The position numbers and the translations under genes were made by a program. From Kaistia geumhonensis (GTDB lineage: Bacteria > Pseudomonadota > Alphaproteobacteria > Rhizobiales > Kaistiaceae), in assembly GCF_030815145.1 (NCBI RefSeq), contig NZ_JAUSWJ010000001.1:2604001-2668000 (forward strand): 64,000 nucleotides of DNA, in the 5' to 3' direction. How positions within the stretch are numbered: the first letter of the stretch is position 1; every line of letters starts with the position of its first letter. Positions 10,644 through 20,220 of the stretch are shown piece by piece. The notes under the pieces are model-generated. The model searched no databases and was not told the origin of the DNA. It was given only the letters and a program-made list of their open reading frames with translations.

Positions 10644-11840
10644 TCAGTCGAAGAAGGCCGCATCTTCGTCACGCAGATATTTCCGTGCCGCTTCCGCATT
10701 GATGTCGAGTCCGAGGCCTGGCGCTTCGAAGAGGTCGATCATGCTGTCCGTGACGATGCGCTCGGGCAGCCCCTCGATGATCTCGTGCCACCAGGGGTCC
10801 GACGCGCTCGGATATTCGAAGGCGATGTAGTTGGCCGGCAGCGTCGCGCAGACATTGACGAGCGCGCCGAGGCCGAGCAGGCCGTTGGCCGTGCCGTGCG
10901 GCGCCATCAGGATCGAATGAAGCTGCGCGTGCTCGGCGACCCATTTCAGCTCGGCGATGCCGCCGATGTCGGCCGGATCGGGACCGACGACGTTCACCGC
11001 CTGCGTCTCGATCAGCTCCTTGAAGTTGTTGCGCAGATAGATCTGCTCGCCGGTATGGATCGGCGTCGAGGTCGAGGTCGTCAGCTCGCGGTAGATCTGC
11101 GGGTTGACCCAGGGCGTGTAGTCGCCCGTCAGCATGTCCTCGAGCCACATGAGATGGTATTTCTCGACCGCGCGGGCGAAACGGATGGCGTCGGGAAGCA
11201 TCCAGCCGGGCCCGCAGTCGAGCGCGAGGCTGACGCGGTCGCCGAGTACCTCCTTCATCGCCGCCACGCAGTCGAGCATGTGGTTGAAGCCGCGCTCGCT
11301 GATGAGGCCGGTATCCATGGCGCCGTGGAAGACGCTGTCCTGCGGGATGCCGTAGTGGAAGTCGGGCACGTCGCGCTTCATGGAGGAATGGAAGCTGATG
11401 CCCTGCTTCACCATGAAGAAGTTCTCGGGCAGCTCCATCATCCACTTGCATTCGGCGGCATAGTCCTCCGGACGCGTGCCGCTCATCGGACGCCGCAGCG
11501 AGCCGTTGTAGACACGGACCCTGTCGCGCACCTTGCCGCCGAGCAGCTTGTAGACCGGGACATTGGCCGCCTTGCCGGCGATGTCCCACAGCGCGTGCTC
11601 GATGGCGCTGACCGCCGCGCCATAGGGCTTGAAGCTGCCGCGCTGGCGGATCTTCAGCATGCAGCGCTCGACGTCGGTCGGGTCCTCGCCGATCAGCACG
11701 TCGCGGAACTGCAGCACGAAGGGCTTCAGATAGGTCTTGGTGAACTCGACCTCGCCGAGCCCGTAGAGGCCCTCGTCGGTCACGATGCGGACGATCGGGT
11801 GACGGCCGATGACGGCGCATCGCAAGTCGGTGATCTTCAT
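10644..11840 (-). CDS. Mandelate racemase/muconate lactonizing enzyme-type sugar-acid dehydratase
   Basis: 398 aa enolase-superfamily protein starting MKITDLR, as most members do. Ligands are D208, E234 and E265; candidate catalytic bases are K145 (in VKQG) and H315 (in APHG). It has the capping domain followed by the barrel domain at normal length. It probably dehydrates an acid sugar; the subgroup cannot be fixed from sequence because the lid loop (residues 145-180) is unlike ManD, GlucD or GalD signatures I know. It lies 34 nt downstream of a second MR-type gene and the two are likely cotranscribed with the GntR gene above them. Confidence 0.82.
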   Translation of the reverse strand: MKITDLRCAVIGRHPIVRIVTDEGLYGLGEVEFTKTYLKPFVLQFRDVLIGEDPTDVERCMLKIRQRGSFKPYGAAVSAIEHALWDIAGKAANVPVYKLLGGKVRDRVRVYNGSLRRPMSGTRPEDYAAECKWMMELPENFFMVKQGISFHSSMKRDVPDFHYGIPQDSVFHGAMDTGLISERGFNHMLDCVAAMKEVLGDRVSLALDCGPGWMLPDAIRFARAVEKYHLMWLEDMLTGDYTPWVNPQIYRELTTSTSTPIHTGEQIYLRNNFKELIETQAVNVVGPDPADIGGIAELKWVAEHAQLHSILMAPHGTANGLLGLGALVNVCATLPANYIAFEYPSASDPWWHEIIEGLPERIVTDSMIDLFEAPGLGLDINAEAARKYLRDEDAAFFD

Positions 11841-11874
11841 GGGACTGTTTCCTCGATGACGATGCGTGTGGCGC

Positions 11875-13200
11875 TCAGTCGTCTTCGTGGCCGCGGAAGT
11901 CGGCACCGACGCGCAGGTCGTTCCACTCGGAGGTGTCGAGGAAATAGGTGTCCTTCTTGCGCAGGTTCTCGCGGATGACCTCCTCGTTGAGGTCGATGCC
12001 GAGGCCGGGCGCATCCGGCACCGTGACATAGCCGTCGGCCATGTAGTCGGCGTCGAGCCCCTTCACGAGATCCCGGAAGAAGGGCAGGTCCAGCCCGTGA
12101 TGCTCGACCGCCACGAGGCTCGCGATCGAGGCGCCGAGATGGACATTGGCCATGAAGCCGACCGGCGAGCAGCAGGCATGCAGCGCCGTCGGGATGCCGT
12201 AGCGCTCGGCATGGTCGGCGATGCGCTTGGTCTCCGAAAGCCCGCCCGAGGACAGCATGTCCGGATGGATGATGTCGAAGGCGCGCGTCTCGATCGCCTC
12301 GCGGAAGCCCTCGAAGAGATAGAGGTCCTCGCCGGCCGCGACCGGCGTCAGCAGCGCGTCGGCGACCTTCTTGTGGCCGGCGATGTCGCGCCACGGCATC
12401 ACGTCCTCGATCCAGGCGAGGTTGTAGGGCTCCAGCGCCTTGCCGATGCGGATCGCCTCGTCGGCGGTGACATAGCCCTCGCCGAAGTGATCGGTACAGA
12501 GCGAGACCTCGTCGCCGACGGCCGCGCGCACGGCGGCGGTGATCTCGGCGGCGAGCGCCACGCCGCGCTCGCTGATGCGCGCGCCGGGACCGCGGCCGGG
12601 AACATACCACTGGTTGTACTGGTGGTATTCGTATTTGGTCGGCGAGCCGATCAGCGCCCCCGGCGTCTTGTCGAACAGGCGCGGCGGCAGGTCGAACTTG
12701 ATGAAGGTGAGGCCCATCGCGCGGCGGCGCATCACGACCTCGACATAGCCTTCCGGCGTCTGGTTGCGCGGCGCCGGCGTGTCGCCGTAGAGGCGGACCT
12801 TGTCGCGATACTTGCCGCCGAGCAGCTGGTAGCAGGGGATGCCGTAGACCTTGCCGACGAGATCCATCAGCGCGATCTCGATGGCGCAGACGCCGCCGGC
12901 CTCGCGGCTGTCGCCGCCATAACGCTTGATCGACTTGAAGAGGTAGTCGACGTTGCACGGGTTCTGGCCGATCAGGAGATGCTTGAGCCGCAGCGCCGTG
13001 TCGGGATGGGCTCCGTCGCGCACCTCGCCGAGGCCGTAGATGCCCTGGTTGGTGTCGATCCGCAGGATCGGGTAGTAGCCATGCCCGACGATGGTCGCGA
13101 CGCGGATATCGGTGATCCTGAGCTTCGAGGGCTCCGACATCCTCCGCACCGAGTTCTCGATGCTGTCGGTGAGCTCAAGGGGTTCGGCGGCGATCGTCAC
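11875..13200 (-). CDS. Mandelate racemase-superfamily protein, probable sugar-acid dehydratase
   Basis: 441 aa from a GTG at 13200, chosen because GGGAGGA lies 7 nt upstream. The ATG at 13140 would give 421 aa and starts closer to the domain, but its GGAGG abuts the start codon. The barrel shows a CTDHF metal site, WIED and GED acidic ligands, and HPD at the end of a later strand. The N-terminal capping domain begins LRITDIR. It shares the island with ManD, a GlucD-like enzyme and another MR protein, so each probably handles a different epimer or oxidation state of one sugar. The exact substrate is unknown. Confidence 0.8.
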   Translation of the reverse strand: MTIAAEPLELTDSIENSVRRMSEPSKLRITDIRVATIVGHGYYPILRIDTNQGIYGLGEVRDGAHPDTALRLKHLLIGQNPCNVDYLFKSIKRYGGDSREAGGVCAIEIALMDLVGKVYGIPCYQLLGGKYRDKVRLYGDTPAPRNQTPEGYVEVVMRRRAMGLTFIKFDLPPRLFDKTPGALIGSPTKYEYHQYNQWYVPGRGPGARISERGVALAAEITAAVRAAVGDEVSLCTDHFGEGYVTADEAIRIGKALEPYNLAWIEDVMPWRDIAGHKKVADALLTPVAAGEDLYLFEGFREAIETRAFDIIHPDMLSSGGLSETKRIADHAERYGIPTALHACCSPVGFMANVHLGASIASLVAVEHHGLDLPFFRDLVKGLDADYMADGYVTVPDAPGLGIDLNEEVIRENLRKKDTYFLDTSEWNDLRVGADFRGHEDD

Positions 13201-13249
13201 GACATGTCCTCCCAGACCGTCAGTTTCTTTGAGGGGGTGAGTGAGGCGG

Positions 13250-13954
13250 TTAATCCGCCCTGTTGTTGTGATGGGTGCGGCGCACGGCGCGCATCTGTTC
13301 GATGATGTGCCGGCCGGACCCTTCGACATGGCGGGCGATCACCGCCGCGGCGGCTTCGGCGTCATGGGCCTTGATGGCGTCGAGCGCCTCGCGATGCTCG
13401 CGCAGGACGGCGGCCTGGCGGCCGAGCGAGGTCGGCAGGCGGCGGCTGATCGCGCCGAGGATCTCGCGATGCTTCCACCACAGGTCGACCGCGTGCCGGT
13501 TGTAGTGGCGGTCGTACATCGTGCGGTGAAACTGCGTGTCGAGCTGTCCGTGCCGCACCGGGTCGGCAAAGTTCAGCGCGACGATCTCGGCCTGCGTCGC
13601 CTCCAGCACGGCGATGTCGTCGTCGGTGGCGATGCCGACGAAGAAGCGGGTCAGCGCCGGCTCGAGCAGGACCTCGATCTCGCAGATGTCGCGGATGAAG
13701 TTCTCGTCGATCGGCCGCACGCGGGCGCCGCGATTGGGCGTCATCACGACGAAGCCCTCGCCGCGCAGCTGCTGCAGCGCCTCGCGGACGGGATTGGTCG
13801 ACGTTCCGTGACGCTCGGCGAGATCGGCGACGATCAGGCGGGCATTGGCCGGGATGCGGCCCGAGACGATGTCCTCGCGGATCGCCTCATAGACCGAGGC
13901 CTCACGCTCCGGCGCCCCTAGCGCCGGCAGTCCAAGGCTCGCGGCAATGCTCAC
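13250..13954 (-). CDS. GntR-family transcriptional regulator (FadR subfamily, FCD ligand domain)
   Basis: 234 aa from a GTG at 13954 with GAGGGTC upstream. A winged-helix DNA-binding domain occupies about residues 15-80, with the GTSTNPVREALQQLRGEG recognition region, followed by an all-helical FCD domain. The FCD metal-binding His residues are visible (HRTMYDRH, HREALDAI, and a terminal H in ARHVEGSGRH), which typically hold an acid-sugar effector. A longer ATG start at 14047 is unlikely because it would run through the probable operator. It precedes the two MR genes by 49 nt and probably represses them and itself. Confidence 0.86.
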   Translation of the reverse strand: MSIAASLGLPALGAPEREASVYEAIREDIVSGRIPANARLIVADLAERHGTSTNPVREALQQLRGEGFVVMTPNRGARVRPIDENFIRDICEIEVLLEPALTRFFVGIATDDDIAVLEATQAEIVALNFADPVRHGQLDTQFHRTMYDRHYNRHAVDLWWKHREILGAISRRLPTSLGRQAAVLREHREALDAIKAHDAEAAAAVIARHVEGSGRHIIEQMRAVRRTHHNNRAD

Positions 13955-14284
13955 CGACTGACCCTCGACACGCCCGACCGTCCCCCTTGCTGCATCTGCG
14001 CTGTTGCAGCGCAGCACGCAATCTGACCGAAATCGTGTACGATTCATCGCGCTTTCGACACGGAATGTCCAGTCTCAAACATTGGGCAGCGGACCGCACC
14101 ACACGTCCGCCTGACCATTTCCTGACCAGACAACGCATTATTTTGCCGGCTCCGTTTCTCGCAGGCGCGTGCCATGGCGCGCCTCGCGTCGCAGGACAAT
14201 CTCGCGGCGGTGCTGGGGCGCACCGCCGCGAGAGGGCCGGACGGCCGTGGAGGAAAGGAGACGGCGGCCGACCCCGCGCGGGCA
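13955..14284. other. Leader and promoter region of the GntR-MR unit
   Basis: 330 nt without a gene. It contains a perfect hairpin CTGCGCTG-TTG-CAGCGCAG at 13996-14014, the operator at 14032-14043, and a moderately AT-rich stretch near 14130-14160 next to the GH38 stop. Nothing else coding is seen. Confidence 0.5.
14032..14043. promoter_or_regulatory. Candidate operator of the GntR regulator
   Basis: ATCGTGTACGAT is a perfect 5-bp inverted repeat (ATCGT/ACGAT) with a 2-bp centre, of the size and GTNNAC-type core bound by FadR-type GntR proteins. It lies 78 nt upstream of the GTG start at 13954. I did not find a second copy in the window. Confidence 0.45.
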
Positions 14285-16912
14285 TCAGCCCGCGACGACG
14301 ATCCGCGTGAAGGCGCGGGCGGCGACGGGAACGCGTACCCGGCCGGTATCGACCGCGAATTCCTCGACGGTGTCGCCGGCGAGCGTCGTCCGGAGGGCGC
14401 GAGCCACGGTGACGGCGCCCGAGCCGATCGTGACGTCGATCGGGCGGTCCTCCGGGTTCACCAGCACGAGCGCGACGCCGTCCGCGTCGGCCTCGATCTC
14501 GGCCAGCAGCACCGGTCCGGCCTCGATCTGAAGCAGGCTTCCCGTCTCGGCCGTCACCGGACCGCGGCCGGCATAGACATGCGCGGCGAGTGGTTGCGCA
14601 TGGCCGAGCGCGTCGCGGATCGCCTCGCCGACCGGACGGGCTTCATGCGGGATGAGCGTGAAGCGGAAGGTGAGGCGCCCGGCCTGATCGGCCTGGAAAT
14701 TGGTCGACCAGTAATTGTTGGTCAGCCAGGCGACGAGGGCCGGCGCCGCGCGGTCGACGCCGCCGTCGGGTTCCTTCCAGCGGCCGAAGGTGAAGCCGCC
14801 GACCTGCCAGAGCGGCGCGTCGGGCGTCGCCACGGTGAGTTCGGCCGCCCCGTCTGCAATGCGGATATAGCGCTGCGTCGTGATGTAGTGCCGGCTGGCG
14901 AAGGGCAGCTGCTCCTCGTCGAGGCGGACGTTGGCGCCCGCCGTCTCGTAGTCGCAGTGCCAGCCCGCGCCGAGCATCGCCGGCAGCGGCAGATAGATGG
15001 CGTGCGGCGCGGCCTCCGCCTGCTTCTCGAGGATGGCATCGACATGCAGCGCCGCCTCGTCGCCGACGAGGCGCCAGACGACCGTGACGCGGTCGCCGCT
15101 CGCGAAGGTGAAGCCCTGCCGGATCTCGGCGCGTCCGGCGGCCGTGATCGCCTCGGCCTTGCCGGCGACGCCCGCGGTCTCGCGCTCGGCCACCCAGTCC
15201 GTGTGCCAGGAACGGTTCCAGTCGGCGGTGTCGAGATCGACCCGGTCGAAGATCGCCTCGCGATTGCCCGCCGCCGGCTTTTCGAGGACGGGGACGCCGA
15301 AGCGCATGCCGTCCGCCTTGCCGACATATTCCCTGCCGCCGAGCTTCAGCGAGGCGAGCCCGCCCGAGGGATCGATCTCGGCGGTGATGCGGCCGTTGGA
15401 GAGCGTCGTGCCCGACGCCTTCGGCGAGGCGGCGACCCGCACATCCCCGGCCGGGATGCTGACATAGGAGAGTGCCGGCAGGTCGAACGGCTCGGTCCAG
15501 ATCGCCCGGTCATCCGGCAGGTCGGAGAGGATCACGTCCTGGCGCTGGATGCGGTGCGAGCTCGGGCCATGCGGAACGATCGATTCGAGGCCGAATCCGC
15601 CCTGCGGTTCGGGCGCCCCGGCGACCGGCGGCAGATAGGGCAGTTTCACCGACTGGCGCAGCGGGAAGGTATGCGGATTGTAGACGAGGAGGCGCGGCTC
15701 CTCGCCGCCGGCGACCCCGGAAAGCGCCTCGAGGCCATCGCGACGCAACATGCGGGCGATGCTCGCCCCCTCCGGCGCCAGCGCCAGCTTGAGGAGAAGC
15801 TGCGTGCGCGTCTCGGGCGAGAAGGGCTGGTTGATCGAGCGGTCGGCGCCCCAGGTGTGCTCGGCATAGAGTCCGAGCGCGCGGCGGGCATTGTCGAACA
15901 GCGCCGCCTGCCGGCCGGGCTTTCCGGCTCCGCTCGCGGCCTCCCTGCCCCCATTGGGCCAGGCGGCGAGGCCCTGGGCCATGTCGAGATCGCGCTGGCC
16001 GGCCATGGATTGCGTCGTCTCGTGGGCGGTGCTGCCGGCACCGAAATTCCACCAGTCGGTCCAGTCGCCGCGCATCACGGGCAGCGTCTCCTCCGGCTCG
16101 GCGCGGAAGCGGTCGAAGACCTCGGACAGCGTCGCGAAGCGCAGCCGCACCTTGGGATTGGTGGCGTTGAATCGGCGGATGAAGTCCGGCAGCGCGGGCT
16201 GCGGCGAGCCGTTGTCGTGATAGCGGACATTGGTGATCTGCATCATCAGGAAGGGATGCGGATAGCCGAGGTCCTCGAAGCCCTTGGTGAAGGCCGGCAC
16301 GCGGGTCTGCGCGTCCTCGAAATCGACGGGCACGCGCAGCAGGCGGTCGGAGGTCACGCCATAGATGAAGCCGTTGTAGGCCAGGATCTCGCGGCCCGAC
16401 GGCGACTGCCAGCGGAAGGCGCGCGGCCAGGGCCTCAGCGCATGGCCGAAATGCTCGTTGATCGCCATCGAGAGGCCGGTGATGCCGTGGTCGAGCAGCG
16501 CGTCGACCATGCCCCAGGGCGTGCCGTTGACGTCGGTGTTCATGGCCGAGCGGACCGGAATGCCGAGCTCGCGGAAGAAGGCGACCGGCTTCAGCATGTC
16601 GCGCAGCATCGCGTGGTCCATGAGCGGCGTCATGTGCCAGCGCATGCCCGCGACCTCGAACTGGCCGCGCTTCACGGCGGCGAGGAAGCGGTCGCGATCA
16701 TGGCCGGTGGCGCTGTTCCACCAGTCGAGCGTCACGCCGGTGACCTCGCAGGTCCAGCGGAAGCGCGACTCGTCGTCATAATCCGCCGTCGCCTCGGCGA
16801 TATCGAGCGCCTCGTCGATGAAGCGGCGATGCAGCTCCATCACCACGGGCTGGGGATGCGTGTAGCCGATATCGGTGTGGGAGTGATGGACGAACAGGAT
16901 TTCGCGGATCAT
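14285..16912 (-). CDS. Glycoside hydrolase family 38-type alpha-mannosidase (first copy)
   Basis: 875 aa cytoplasmic protein with no signal peptide. The GH38 N-terminal zinc motif HSHTDIG is at residues 10-16 (H12, D14 as ligands) and the nucleophile region NTDVNG gives D127. The middle carries a GDWTDWW block (282-288), and the C-terminal third is beta-rich, as in GH38 C-terminal domains. The family hydrolyses alpha-mannosides with retention. Its paralogue at 21604 has His289 where this one has Trp287, a possible loss of a zinc ligand or a substrate-pocket change. It is the last gene of the ABC/GlucD unit, 203 nt after the GlucD-like gene, with a repeat between them. Confidence 0.75.
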   Translation of the reverse strand: MIREILFVHHSHTDIGYTHPQPVVMELHRRFIDEALDIAEATADYDDESRFRWTCEVTGVTLDWWNSATGHDRDRFLAAVKRGQFEVAGMRWHMTPLMDHAMLRDMLKPVAFFRELGIPVRSAMNTDVNGTPWGMVDALLDHGITGLSMAINEHFGHALRPWPRAFRWQSPSGREILAYNGFIYGVTSDRLLRVPVDFEDAQTRVPAFTKGFEDLGYPHPFLMMQITNVRYHDNGSPQPALPDFIRRFNATNPKVRLRFATLSEVFDRFRAEPEETLPVMRGDWTDWWNFGAGSTAHETTQSMAGQRDLDMAQGLAAWPNGGREAASGAGKPGRQAALFDNARRALGLYAEHTWGADRSINQPFSPETRTQLLLKLALAPEGASIARMLRRDGLEALSGVAGGEEPRLLVYNPHTFPLRQSVKLPYLPPVAGAPEPQGGFGLESIVPHGPSSHRIQRQDVILSDLPDDRAIWTEPFDLPALSYVSIPAGDVRVAASPKASGTTLSNGRITAEIDPSGGLASLKLGGREYVGKADGMRFGVPVLEKPAAGNREAIFDRVDLDTADWNRSWHTDWVAERETAGVAGKAEAITAAGRAEIRQGFTFASGDRVTVVWRLVGDEAALHVDAILEKQAEAAPHAIYLPLPAMLGAGWHCDYETAGANVRLDEEQLPFASRHYITTQRYIRIADGAAELTVATPDAPLWQVGGFTFGRWKEPDGGVDRAAPALVAWLTNNYWSTNFQADQAGRLTFRFTLIPHEARPVGEAIRDALGHAQPLAAHVYAGRGPVTAETGSLLQIEAGPVLLAEIEADADGVALVLVNPEDRPIDVTIGSGAVTVARALRTTLAGDTVEEFAVDTGRVRVPVAARAFTRIVVAG

Positions 16913-16975
16913 GGGAGAGGCTTTCCTGAAGGTGGCATTCGGATGGTGTCGATGGCGGCCGGCTGCTGCGTCCGG

Positions 16976-17107
16976 CCCTTCGCCTCTCCCGGGGGGAGAG
17001 CACGAGGCGCCGATGGTTCGGCGGTGAGGGTTGCGGCCCGTCCGCAGAGGGTGAACCCCTCGCCCCGGACCGTCGGCCCGGCCTCTCCCTCGGGGAGAGG
17101 CGAAGGG
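16976..17107. repeat. 132-bp intergenic element with about 26-bp terminal inverted repeats
   Basis: The left end CCCTTCGCCTCTCCC and the right end GGGAGAGGCGAAGGG (allowing for 2-3 mismatches inward) form terminal inverted repeats around a GC-rich core that includes a second short GGCCCGG stretch. It lies wholly between the GlucD-like and GH38 genes. The look is that of the RIME/palindromic intergenic repeats common in Rhizobiales genomes. No coding capacity. Confidence 0.55.
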
Positions 17108-17115
17108 AATGCCGG

Positions 17116-18357
17116 CTAGCGCGACGGCAGCCGGCCGCCCCGCGCCGGGTCGGCAAAGTTCGTCTCGGGCATGACGCAGTACCAGTCGGGCCGGCCGGGA
17201 TCGCGGTCATAGGTGTAGCCGCCGAGCGACTGGTAGAGCTCGGCATACTGACCCATCTTGTCGCGATCGAGCTCGACGCCGAGGCCGGGGCCCTTGGGCA
17301 GCGCGATCTTGCCGCCGCGATATTCCATCTTGCCGCCGACGATGATGTCGTCGACGAGATGGTGGTAATGCGCGTCGGCGGCGAAGCCGAGATTGGGCAG
17401 CGCCGCGCCGAGATGCAGCATCGAGGCGAGCTGGATGCCGAGTTCGCCCGAGGAATGCACCGAGGCGCCGTACTGGAAGGTCTCGAGCACGGTGCCGGCC
17501 TTGTGCGCCTGGCGCAGGCCGCCCCAGAAGGTCGTGTCGAGCAGCACCACGTCGACCGCCTCGAGGCGGATATTGGCGGCGAGCTGTTCGAAATTGACGA
17601 CGACGGTATTGGTCGCGGTCGGCAGGTCGATGGCGCGGCGCAGCCGCCGCATGCCCTCGAGCCCCCAGGTCGGGTCCTCGAAATAGTCGTTGTTCAGATC
17701 GCGGATGGCCTTCGCGACGCGGATCGCCTCCTCGACGGTCCACACCCCGTTCGGATCGAGGCGGAGCTTGTCCTTCGGGAAGGCATCGCCGAGCGCCTTC
17801 ATCACCTCGATGTCGTGATCGGGCGGGAAGACGCCGCCCTTCAGCTTGTGCACCGTGAAGCCGTAGCGGGCGGCGAGGTCCTTCGCATGCGCGACGATCT
17901 CGTCGGCGCTCGTCTCGCCGCCGCGTCCGGTCTTCTCGTCGGCATAGCGGTAGAAGAGGTAGCTCGCGAAGGGCACCTCCTCGCGCAGCGCGCCGCCGAT
18001 CAGGTCGCAGGCGCGGATGCCGAGATATTTGCCGGCGACGTCCATGCAGGCCATCTCGATCGCGGCATGCAGCTGCAGGCGGTTGTTGTAGAGCGAGGCG
18101 GTGGGATTCATGATCTTCCACCGGAGCTGCTCCAGCTGCAGCGGATCGTGGCCGACGAGATAGGGCGTCAGGCCGGCGATCGCCGCCTCGGCCGACTGGC
18201 CGCCGCCGCCCATCTCGCCGAGCCCCACCAGCCCCTCGTCGGTCTCCACCTCGACGATGGTGCGCACGAAGCGGCCCCAATGGGCGCCGTTGGAATGGCG
18301 CAGCGGTGCCTCGAGGGGGACGGTGATCGTCGTCGCCTTCAGGTTGGTGATCTTCAT
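17116..18357 (-). CDS. Glucarate dehydratase-like enzyme (enolase superfamily, GlucD subgroup)
   Basis: 413 aa. The GlucD catalytic set is visible: K171 and K173 in KLKGG, metal ligands D201 in RLDPNG, E227 in FEDP and N250 in TATN, and H301 in VHSSGE. An Asn as third ligand is a hallmark of glucarate dehydratases, where most relatives have Glu. GlucD dehydrates D-glucarate or L-idarate to 5-keto-4-deoxyglucarate. It is shorter than E. coli GudD (446 aa) and lacks its exact HSN motif, so a related aldarate or aldonate is possible. It lies 52 nt downstream of the permease gene of the MalEFG-type importer and should use an imported product. Confidence 0.82.
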   Translation of the reverse strand: MKITNLKATTITVPLEAPLRHSNGAHWGRFVRTIVEVETDEGLVGLGEMGGGGQSAEAAIAGLTPYLVGHDPLQLEQLRWKIMNPTASLYNNRLQLHAAIEMACMDVAGKYLGIRACDLIGGALREEVPFASYLFYRYADEKTGRGGETSADEIVAHAKDLAARYGFTVHKLKGGVFPPDHDIEVMKALGDAFPKDKLRLDPNGVWTVEEAIRVAKAIRDLNNDYFEDPTWGLEGMRRLRRAIDLPTATNTVVVNFEQLAANIRLEAVDVVLLDTTFWGGLRQAHKAGTVLETFQYGASVHSSGELGIQLASMLHLGAALPNLGFAADAHYHHLVDDIIVGGKMEYRGGKIALPKGPGLGVELDRDKMGQYAELYQSLGGYTYDRDPGRPDWYCVMPETNFADPARGGRLPSR

Positions 18358-18409
18358 GAACGAAGCGTCCCTTGCGATGCTGGTCTTTGTGGTGTCGTCG
18401 GCGCGCCCG

Positions 18410-19258
18410 TCATCGCTCGCCCATGCCGAGCGTCAGGCCGCGGACGAAGTAGCGCTGGAGAACGAGGAAGAGGATCAGGGTCGGCGCGCTGCCGACCAGC
18501 GTCGCCGCGATCACCGATGGGCCGTCGCTGGCGCCGTAGACGCCCTGCATGCCGGCGAGCGCGACCATGATCGGCCGGACGCTCTCCGACTTGGTGAGCA
18601 CGAGGCCGAACAGCAGGTCGTTCCAGATCCAGGTGAACTGGATCAGCACCAGGAGGATCAGCGGCGCCTTGGCCATCGGCATCATGATCCGCCAGAAAGT
18701 CGCCCAGGAATTGGCGCCGTCGAGCGCCGCCGCCTCCTGCACCTGCCAGGGCACGGTCAGGAAGAAGCCGCGCATCACGAAGACGCAGAAGGGAATGGTG
18801 ATCGCGACATAGAAGGCGATGACGCCGAGCCGCGTGTCGTAGAGCCCGGTGTCCAGATAGAAATTGAACAGCGGGATCAGGTACATCTGGAACGGGAAGA
18901 TGGTGCCGCTGTAGATGAGCAGGAACCAGAACATGCCCTGCGGGATGCGCAGCCGCACGATGCCGTAGGCGGCCATCGCCGAGAGGATCACCGCGATCAG
19001 CGAGGCGACGACGCCGTAGATCGCGCTGTTGACGAAGCCCGACGCCATCCCCTTCGCCCAGGCGCGCGCGATGTTGTCGAAGAGGTTGAACGAGGACGGC
19101 GGCGTCAGCGTCGAGGTCGAGGAGAACTCGATCGGCGTCTTCATCGCGCTCATCACGAGCAGCGCGATCGGCAGCACCCAGAAGACGGTGAGGATCAGGG
19201 CGGAGGAGAAGCGCGTCTCGCGGCCGAGCGCGGTCTGTTCGCCGACTTCGGCACTCAT
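18410..19258 (-). CDS. Carbohydrate ABC importer permease (MalG type)
   Basis: 282 aa with about six membrane helices and the EAA loop [20 protein letters not shown] near residues 183-202. It is the second permease of a CUT1-type sugar importer. Its ATG overlaps the stop of the MalF-type gene by 4 nt (ATGA), so translation is coupled. No ATPase gene is present in this unit; CUT1 importers can share an MsmK/UgpC-type ATPase encoded elsewhere. Confidence 0.88.
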   Translation of the reverse strand: MSAEVGEQTALGRETRFSSALILTVFWVLPIALLVMSAMKTPIEFSSTSTLTPPSSFNLFDNIARAWAKGMASGFVNSAIYGVVASLIAVILSAMAAYGIVRLRIPQGMFWFLLIYSGTIFPFQMYLIPLFNFYLDTGLYDTRLGVIAFYVAITIPFCVFVMRGFFLTVPWQVQEAAALDGANSWATFWRIMMPMAKAPLILLVLIQFTWIWNDLLFGLVLTKSESVRPIMVALAGMQGVYGASDGPSVIAATLVGSAPTLILFLVLQRYFVRGLTLGMGER

Positions 19259-20184
19259 TGCCTGGCCTCCTGTTCGAGGACGGAGCGGAGGTAGAAATAG
19301 GAGAAGGCGAGCGCGACGACGGAGATCACCACCGCGATGGAGGCGCTGTAGCCCTGGTTGAAGAGGATGAAGCCCTCGCGATACATCGTCACCGCGAGCG
19401 TCTCGGAGGCGCGGCCGGGGCCGCCCTGCGTCATCACCCAGATCAGGTCGAAGACCTTGAAGCCGTTGACGATGGCGAGCAGCGTCGTGATCACGACATA
19501 GGGCATCAGCATCGGCAGGATGATGCGGCGCACGAGGCCCCAGCCGGTGCAGCCCTCGATCTTCGCCGCCTCGATCGGCTCCGGCGGCAGGCCCTGCAGC
19601 CCGACGAGGAACAGCATCATGTTGAGGCCGGTCTGCTGCCAGGTATAGGTGGCGATCATCGCGAAGGTGTTGGTCGGCACGTCGAACAGCCAGCGGCTGG
19701 CGAGGTCGCCGAGGCCGATGGCGCGCAGGATCATGTTCAGGACGCCGTTGTCGTAGTTGAAGACGAAGGAGAACAGGATGCCGGCCGCGGCGGCGGAGAT
19801 GGTCGCCGGCAGGTAGATCACCGTCTTGAAGAAGCCGCCCCAGCGCACGCGGCTGAAGGCCAGCGCGAAGACGAGGCCGAGCGTCACCGGGAAGACGACG
19901 GCGGCGACGGTCCAGATCACCGTGTTCCTGAGCGACAGCAGGAAATAGGGGTCCTGGAACAGCGTCCGGAAATTCTCGAAGCCGATATAGACGGGATCTG
20001 AAATGCCGTCGAAGCGGGTCAGGCTGCGCCAGGCGGTCAGCACCATCGGATAGAGCAGGAACAGCACCACGAACAGCGCCGCCGGCAGCACATAGAGATA
20101 GGGCACGATGCGCTGCCTCAGCGGGCGGCCGGGGCTGCGGCGCCTGAGGGCGGGCGCGAGATTCTGGTCGATCGTCGCGGTCAT
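19255..20184 (-). CDS. Carbohydrate ABC importer permease (MalF type)
   Basis: 309 aa from the ATG at 20184 (GAAGGAAAG upstream). A charged N-terminus, a first helix at about residues 28-48, then the BPD_transp_1 domain with the EAA loop EAAKIEGCTGWGLVRRI. It pairs with the MalG-type protein. It follows the binding-protein gene by 79 nt, a gap holding strong hairpins that may lower its expression relative to the binding protein. Confidence 0.88.
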   Translation of the reverse strand: MTATIDQNLAPALRRRSPGRPLRQRIVPYLYVLPAALFVVLFLLYPMVLTAWRSLTRFDGISDPVYIGFENFRTLFQDPYFLLSLRNTVIWTVAAVVFPVTLGLVFALAFSRVRWGGFFKTVIYLPATISAAAAGILFSFVFNYDNGVLNMILRAIGLGDLASRWLFDVPTNTFAMIATYTWQQTGLNMMLFLVGLQGLPPEPIEAAKIEGCTGWGLVRRIILPMLMPYVVITTLLAIVNGFKVFDLIWVMTQGGPGRASETLAVTMYREGFILFNQGYSASIAVVISVVALAFSYFYLRSVLEQEARQ

Positions 20185-20220
20185 GGGTCTTTCCTTCACC
20201 CCTCCCGAAGAGAGGCGGAG

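Noticed and set aside
13955-14047. A longer start (ATG 14047) for the GntR regulator
   Set aside because: It would add about 31 residues before the HTH and translate through the operator palindrome; the GTG at 13954 has a ribosome site.
14174-17119. A 981-codon plus-strand frame over the GH38 gene
   Set aside because: Low-complexity Arg/Gly/Ala protein, a shadow of the GH38 reading frame.
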